Shown piece by piece: positions 50,858 to 55,355 of a stretch of DNA of 55,355 nt (position 1 is its first letter; every line of letters begins with the position of its first letter). The translations under genes were made by a program, and so were the position numbers. The notes beneath the pieces are model-generated. The model did not search any database. It was given only the letters and a program-made list of their open reading frames with translations, and was not told the origin of the DNA. Source of the DNA: ZLKRG08 sp046091905 (GTDB lineage Bacteria; Actinomycetota; Actinomycetes; Nanopelagicales; Nanopelagicaceae); contig JBJTCN010000074.1 in NCBI GenBank assembly GCA_046091905.1, positions 1 to 55,355 on the forward strand. Direction: 5' to 3'.

Positions 50858-52645
50858 ATGAACGAAATCACTATTCCGGCAATTGTCCCTTTCCCTACTG
50901 AAGGAAATCTGACCAAGTTAGTTGCAGATCGTGCTTGGTTCGAACCATCTCGCGTAATTCTCTCAAAACCTCTTGGTGATGGATGGGCACCAGTTACTTC
51001 TCGTGAATTTGAAACTGAAGTTCGCGAAGCTGCCAAAGGTTTAGTGGCTGCTGGAATTCAAATTGGTGATCGCGTTGGAATCATGGCGCGCACTAGATAC
51101 GAATGGACCGTCCTTGATTTTGCAATTTGGTATGCCGGTGCAGTTTCAGTTCCAATTTACGAAACCTCATCTGCAGAGCAGATTGATTGGATCTTAAATG
51201 ATTCACATGCAGTTGGTTTAATTGTCGAAACTCCTGCCAACCGTGAATTAGCTCAGAGTGTGCTTCCTGGACATACCAAACATGTTTGGACCATCACCGA
51301 AGATGCAGTTGGAATTCTGCGCAATACCGGAACACATATCAGTAATGATGAGATTGAAAATCGCCGCAATGCTGTTACACCAGAATCACTTGCAACTCTG
51401 ATTTACACCTCTGGCACTACTGGCAAGCCAAAAGGTGTGCAGTTAACGCACGGTAACTTCTTATCTGAGTGCGGCAATGTGGTTAATGGCGCAGCCGATT
51501 TATTCCTAAAGCCAAATGGTTCTACTCTGCTCTTCTTGCCAGTTGCGCACGTATTTGGTCGCATGGTGCAGATTGGTGCGATCTATGCCGGTTTACATAT
51601 GGCTCACTGCGCAGATGTTCAAAATCGTTTAATGCAAGATATGGCTAGCTTCAAACCTACCTTCGTCTTGGCAGTGCCACGTATTTTCGAGAAGGTTTAC
51701 AACGGCGCAGAAGCGAAGGCAGACGCGGCCGGAAAGGGAAATATCTTCCGGAAAGCAGCAGGCGTTGCAATTAAATTTAGCCAAGCCAAAGATAGCGGCA
51801 AGATCTCGCCAGTTTTAATGGCGCAGCATGCGCTCTTTGATGTGCTGGTATTTAAAAAGATTCGCCACATTCTAGGTGGCAATGTTGAAGCTGCAATTAG
51901 CGGTGGCGCCGCGCTTGGCAGCCGATTGGGCCACTTCTATCGCGGAGCTGGAATTAGAATTCTGGAAGGTTATGGATTAACAGAAACCACAGCTGGTGCC
52001 ACTCTTAATCTAACCAAAGCACAGAGAGTCGGTTCAGTAGGAAAACCAATTCCTGGCACCACTATTCGCATTGCAGATGATGGCGAAGTCTTAATTAAAG
52101 GTCCAATCGTGATGCGCGGTTATTGGCAGAACGATCAAGCAAACAAAGAAGTGTTTGATGGTGAGTGGTTTAGATCAGGCGATATCGGCGAGATTGATTC
52201 TGATGGCTTCTTAACGATTACTGGTCGCAAGAAAGAATTAATCGTTACCGCAGGTGGCAAGAATGTGGCACCGGCAGTTCTTGAAGATCGCCTACGTGCA
52301 CATCCTCTTGTTTCGCAGTGCATGGTAGTTGGCGATAACCAGCCTTATATCGCAGCTTTAGTCACAATTGATACTGATGCTCTGAAAGCCTGGGTTGCTA
52401 ACAACAAAAAAGAAGGGGCATCCCTATCTGATTTAACGCGTGACCCTGATTTGATTGCGGTAATTCAAACAGCAGTCGATGAGGCTAATAAGGCGGTAAG
52501 TCGTGCAGAATCTATTCGCAAGTTCATTATCCTTGATAAAGATTTCTCAATTGCTGGCGGGCAATTGACTGCGAAGCTATCGGTCAAACGCCATGTTGTT
52601 GCAAAAGAATTCGCAAAGGAGATTGCAGAGCTCTACCAGGGTTGA
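50858..52645 (+). CDS. Long-chain acyl-CoA synthetase, FadD15-like
   Basis: The 595-residue AMP-forming ligase activates fatty acids with CoA. Visible motifs are the P-loop LIYTSGTTGKPKGVQLTHGNF, AISGGAALG, the LEGYGLTETTAGAT acid motif, GEVLIKGPIVMRGYW with RSGDIGEIDSDGFLTITGRKKELIVTAGGKNVAP, and a C-terminal hinge with lysine near the end. The lack of a signal peptide places it in the cytoplasm. It resembles actinobacterial FadD15. Its 3' end contains the start of the histidine kinase gene. Confidence 0.93.
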   Translation: MNEITIPAIVPFPTEGNLTKLVADRAWFEPSRVILSKPLGDGWAPVTSREFETEVREAAKGLVAAGIQIGDRVGIMARTRYEWTVLDFAIWYAGAVSVPIYETSSAEQIDWILNDSHAVGLIVETPANRELAQSVLPGHTKHVWTITEDAVGILRNTGTHISNDEIENRRNAVTPESLATLIYTSGTTGKPKGVQLTHGNFLSECGNVVNGAADLFLKPNGSTLLFLPVAHVFGRMVQIGAIYAGLHMAHCADVQNRLMQDMASFKPTFVLAVPRIFEKVYNGAEAKADAAGKGNIFRKAAGVAIKFSQAKDSGKISPVLMAQHALFDVLVFKKIRHILGGNVEAAISGGAALGSRLGHFYRGAGIRILEGYGLTETTAGATLNLTKAQRVGSVGKPIPGTTIRIADDGEVLIKGPIVMRGYWQNDQANKEVFDGEWFRSGDIGEIDSDGFLTITGRKKELIVTAGGKNVAPAVLEDRLRAHPLVSQCMVVGDNQPYIAALVTIDTDALKAWVANNKKEGASLSDLTRDPDLIAVIQTAVDEANKAVSRAESIRKFIILDKDFSIAGGQLTAKLSVKRHVVAKEFAKEIAELYQG

Positions 52646-53120
52646 GCTTGCGCGTGATTTACACGATTCACTCGCACAAGACTTAGTAGCAATTGGCTTT
52701 CAATTAGATCTGCTAATTAATGAACTACCTGTGCGCTATCGCACCGATGCTCGCGATATTCGCGAAGCGGTCACTATGGCCACTAAATCCGTTCGCTGCG
52801 AACTCTTCGCACTTCGCGAAATAGCTGGTGATTATCAGGCTGAGTTAATCAACCATGCGGCCCCGTTAAATCTACAGATAAATGGTGAGATTTCTAAATT
52901 AAATCCAAGCACTAAAAGAGTTGTCGATGAATTGGTTAAGAATGCCGCACAACATTCCAAGGGCCATAATCTAAGAGTTGAAGTTTCTGAGCATTTAATT
53001 TCAGTTAGCGATGATGGTCAAGGAATGCACGGCATCTCTGAACTAGTAGAAGCTTTAGGCGGTTCTTTAACTGTCAATACCAGCAAAAATGGCACGCGGG
53101 TTGAAATCAGATTGCCATGA
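52623..53120 (+). CDS. Sensor-less NarL-type histidine kinase
   Basis: From TTG 52623 the protein has 165 residues; an in-frame ATG at 52593 lies inside fadD. It is only a kinase core: the HisKA_3 phosphoacceptor RDLHDSLAQDL (His14 from TTG), an N-box ELVKNAAQHSKG, and a G-box DDGQGMHG with GTRVEI near the end. There is no membrane helix, PAS or GAF domain. AAGGAG sits close before TTG 52623. The stop overlaps the response regulator (ATGA). A cytoplasmic signal or partner protein must supply the input, or it is constitutive. Confidence 0.82.
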   Translation: MQSSTRVELARDLHDSLAQDLVAIGFQLDLLINELPVRYRTDARDIREAVTMATKSVRCELFALREIAGDYQAELINHAAPLNLQINGEISKLNPSTKRVVDELVKNAAQHSKGHNLRVEVSEHLISVSDDGQGMHGISELVEALGGSLTVNTSKNGTRVEIRLP

Positions 53121-53728
53121 GATTGTTAATAGTTGATGACCATAAAATTGTGCGAGAAGGAATTGCCAATATCGCGCGACGCGAAGGTATTGAAGTTGTT
53201 GGTGAGGCCAGCAATAAAGAGGAGGCGTTAGCGCTGCTAGCTGCCACTACCCCAGATGTAGTAACTGTTGACTTATCGCTGCCAGATGGCAGTGGACTTG
53301 AAATCGTAAAATTCGCCAGAAAAAATAGTCAGCAGATTGGAATTGTAGTGATTTCAATTTTAGATGATGACTCACATTTAATTGCTTGTATGAATGCGGG
53401 CGCGAGTGGCTTTGTTTCTAAGACCGCTAATTTAGATGAGATACTAAATGCGATATTTAGCTCAGCTCGCGCCCCACTTTCATTTACCAGTAGAGGTCTG
53501 GCTCGGGCAGTTGATTCCCAGGTATTTAAAGCAACATTAACAACTCGTGAATTGGAGATTTTAGCGCTACTTCCTTGTGGGCTAAATGGTGCCAAATTAG
53601 CGAAAGAGTTATTTATTACAGAATCTACTTTAAAGACACATCTAGGTGCGATTTATCGTAAATTACAGGTAAGCAATAGATCTGGCGCGGTTAGCGAAGC
53701 CAAGCGTTTAGGTTTAATCGCGCACTAG
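53117..53728 (+). CDS. NarL/LuxR-type response regulator
   Basis: The 203-residue protein has a receiver domain (Asp7/Asp8, phosphoacceptor Asp52 in TVDLSLPDG, the later SKTA lysine) and a C-terminal LuxR helix-turn-helix with LTTRELEILALLPCGLNGAKLAKELFITESTLKTHLGAIYRKL. It pairs with the overlapping histidine kinase upstream, so the two form a two-component system. Targets are not visible. Its last 15 bases overlap the convergent glycosyltransferase. Confidence 0.93.
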   Translation: MRLLIVDDHKIVREGIANIARREGIEVVGEASNKEEALALLAATTPDVVTVDLSLPDGSGLEIVKFARKNSQQIGIVVISILDDDSHLIACMNAGASGFVSKTANLDEILNAIFSSARAPLSFTSRGLARAVDSQVFKATLTTRELEILALLPCGLNGAKLAKELFITESTLKTHLGAIYRKLQVSNRSGAVSEAKRLGLIAH

Positions 53729-54835
53729 CGCTACAAACTGCTTGGCCCAAAGCTCCCAATCCCATTTCGCTATCGCCCAATTACGGCCAGCACTTGCCAT
53801 GGCGCTTCGATCTGATTGCAGTAATTTGATTACTCCGATCGCTATTTCGGAAACTTCTCTACCGTTAACTATTAAACCCGTAACGCCCGGTAAAACTGCA
53901 TCTGGCGCACCACCAGAATCTCCGCCAAGTACTGGCAAGCCGCATGCGCTAGCTTCAAGATAAACAATTCCCAAGCCTTCAACTTCTAGCCCTGCCAATC
54001 TAGATCTTGATGGCATCGCGAAGATATCGCCAACACAGATGTATTGAGCTAGATCTTCATACTGCACTCGGCCCGTAAAAGTCACATAATCTTTTAGTGA
54101 TCGCTCTGCAATTAATTTTTCTAGCCGCTCTTTATATGGACCAGTGCCAACTAATAAGAGATGCGCACTTGGTCGCGACTTTAAAATTTGCGGCAGCGCT
54201 TTGATTAACTGATCTTGACCCTTGCGTGGCACCAATCTCCCTACTGAAACAATCACCTCTTTGTCAGTTAAACCTAGTTCGGCCCGTAGACCTTTAGCGT
54301 CGACTGGTTTAAATTTATTGGTATCAATTCCGGGTGATATCTGCACCATCGCAGCTCTGGCGCGATTTGAGAGTGGTTTGGAAATTTGCGATTTGGTGTA
54401 CTCGCCTAAATAGGTTAAGTGATCAACTGAGTTACCAATTAAGCGAATTGCTAAATTAAAGGGTGGGACCTTGGCCCACCAAACTTCATGGCCATGAGTG
54501 ATGGCGATCTTTCTAGGTACTTTTAAGGCCTTGCCCATTAAAGCAAGTGGCGCGGCAGCGCCAAAAACTACTGATGCTGGATTTTGCGTAGCGACAACTT
54601 TACGAACCTTGCGAATTACTCTAGGGGTTGGCAGCAATATCTTGGCGCGATCGCGAATTACTTGCACACCATAATCAGCTAGCCACTTTTGATCATATTG
54701 GCGAGTATCACCTTGTTGTGAGGTATAGACAATTACCGAATCTTTTGGAAAGCGCTCTATCAAACCATGCATAAAAGTTTCGATACCACCTGCGCGGGGT
54801 CCAAAATCATTTGTCACAAAGAGCGTTTTCGCCAT
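53714..54835 (-). CDS. GT4 glycosyltransferase, PimB-like
   Basis: The 373-residue GT4 protein starts LFVTNDFGPRAGGIETFMHGL, has HGHEVWWAKVP, SPGIDTNKFKP and GRLVPRKGQDQLIKALP, and EVEGLGIVYLEASACGLPVLGGDSGGAPDAV (the C-terminal nucleotide-sugar site). The combination is that of actinobacterial PimB-type alpha-mannosyltransferases acting on phosphatidylinositol mannoside; ino1 nearby fits. Mycobacterial Rv2188c is recalled as equivalent. TAGGAT (54842-54847, minus strand) is six bases before the ATG. Confidence 0.85.
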   Translation of the reverse strand: MAKTLFVTNDFGPRAGGIETFMHGLIERFPKDSVIVYTSQQGDTRQYDQKWLADYGVQVIRDRAKILLPTPRVIRKVRKVVATQNPASVVFGAAAPLALMGKALKVPRKIAITHGHEVWWAKVPPFNLAIRLIGNSVDHLTYLGEYTKSQISKPLSNRARAAMVQISPGIDTNKFKPVDAKGLRAELGLTDKEVIVSVGRLVPRKGQDQLIKALPQILKSRPSAHLLLVGTGPYKERLEKLIAERSLKDYVTFTGRVQYEDLAQYICVGDIFAMPSRSRLAGLEVEGLGIVYLEASACGLPVLGGDSGGAPDAVLPGVTGLIVNGREVSEIAIGVIKLLQSDRSAMASAGRNWAIAKWDWELWAKQFVALVRD

Positions 54836-54857
54836 GTTTCTATCCTATTATTCACAG
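54836..54857. promoter_or_regulatory. Divergent leaderless promoters with shared TA
   Basis: TAGGAT (54842-54847, minus strand) is six bases from the pimB-like ATG, and TATTAT (54846-54851) is six bases from the GTG at 54858. They share positions 54846-54847. The gap is 22 bases and neither gene has a Shine-Dalgarno. The arrangement copies that at 3823-3845. Confidence 0.55.
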
Positions 54858-55352
54858 GTGCATACAATGGCCACCTTGGTTATGGGTTCGGATGGATCAA
54901 CTGCCAAAGATGGCTCCTCTGCTGGAGTCTCAACTAATACCGACCGCGAACGCTTCTTAAAGCGTCGCCGTGAATTCGATTGCATTATTATCGGCGGAAA
55001 TACTGCAAGGTCTGAAAGATATGCAATTACGCCATGTCCATTAGTTGTGATTTCTCGCCATAAATCTAATGTTTTAATTACCAATCCAAACGCTTTCTGG
55101 TGGAATCTAGATCCAACGGAAGCGCTAGCCAAGGCAAAGCGTGAATTTGGCCCAGATGTCTTGATTGAAGCGGGACCAGGTTTACTAAATGAATTTCTAA
55201 AATTAGGTTTAGTAGATCAATTAGAAATTTCTATTACCCCGATAACGGGTGGTGAGCATCTAATAGATTTAAATGATGCACTTCGTGGTTTTGAAATCAC
55301 CGAAGATCACAAGGTGAAAGATACCCGCTTTGTAACTGCTAAAAAGCGCTAA
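54858..55352 (+). CDS. RibD C-terminal domain reductase, stand-alone
   Basis: The 164-residue protein (GTG 54858; ATG 54867 also fits) contains only the RibD-C/dihydrofolate reductase-like fold: ATLVMGSDGSTA, FDCIIIGGNTARSERY, the NADPH-binding DVLIEAGPGLLNEFLKLGLVDQLEISITP. The cytidine-deaminase-like half of RibD is absent. The role may be a pyrimidine-reductase step of riboflavin synthesis or reduction of another substrate. The stop is two bases short of the window end, so it is complete. Confidence 0.83.
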   Translation: MHTMATLVMGSDGSTAKDGSSAGVSTNTDRERFLKRRREFDCIIIGGNTARSERYAITPCPLVVISRHKSNVLITNPNAFWWNLDPTEALAKAKREFGPDVLIEAGPGLLNEFLKLGLVDQLEISITPITGGEHLIDLNDALRGFEITEDHKVKDTRFVTAKKR

Positions 55353-55355
55353 TTA

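Overview
The window is bacterial chromosome from a low-to-moderate-GC, highly compacted actinobacterium. Evidence: a diheme QcrC, three-segment Rieske QcrA and long QcrB of the actinobacterial bcc-aa3 type, a ctaF-type subunit IV, the families DUF3043, DUF3046 and DUF4191, inositol-3-phosphate synthase, a PimB-like mannosyltransferase and a type I glutamine synthetase with the adenylylation tyrosine. Modest GC, small genes, near-absent intergenic space and dependence on vitamin import suggest a streamlined freshwater lineage such as the acI/Nanopelagicales group; this last step is inference. No tRNA, rRNA, insertion sequence, prophage or CRISPR array was seen.

Layout. 1-3.8 kb: transporters and small enzymes. 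3.8-14.96 kb: DEDD exonuclease/UvrC-like fusion, trpD, a receiver-like protein, then the respiratory block ctaE-qcrCAB facing erpA-ctaC-ctaD-ctaF. 15-20.5 kb: DUF3043, an aldo/keto reductase, then a cobalamin riboswitch with its own terminator in front of a secreted protein and a complete ECF importer (T, double ATPase, S), read as a B12 uptake operon. 20.5-36.2 kb: lipoate-centred metabolism (gcvT, pepA, lpdA, two-lipoyl-domain E2, lipB, lipA) with an inserted MMPL/Gfo-Idh/FAD-oxidoreductase operon, then plsC, DUF4191, RDD and glnA. 36.2-42.2 kb: MFS and NCS1 transporters and a leftward run enoyl-CoA hydratase, SDR, membrane protein, YcnI-like and CopC-like copper proteins. 42.2-47.8 kb: an orphan LuxR-type regulator, a membrane protein, a PadR-ino1 operon with palindromic operators, a uracil/xanthine permease, a LysE exporter and a Cas4-like nuclease. 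47.8-55.35 kb: acyltransferase, Gfo/Idh oxidoreductase, ROK kinase, SRPBCC protein, FadD15-like ligase, a sensor-less histidine kinase with a NarL-type regulator, PimB-like glycosyltransferase and a stand-alone RibD-C reductase.

The main system-level observation is expression architecture. About twenty genes have a TANNNT-type -10 element 5-7 bases before the start codon and no Shine-Dalgarno, which predicts leaderless mRNAs and fixes several uncertain starts. At two divergent junctions (3829-3838 and 54842-54851) the two -10 elements share the same TA step, so both promoters occupy the same ten base pairs. Nine of twelve tail-to-tail gene pairs overlap in coding sequence. Much of the gene order matches, from memory, the Mycobacterium tuberculosis segment around Rv2182c-Rv2220, so the window looks like an ancestral actinobacterial block with a few local insertions.
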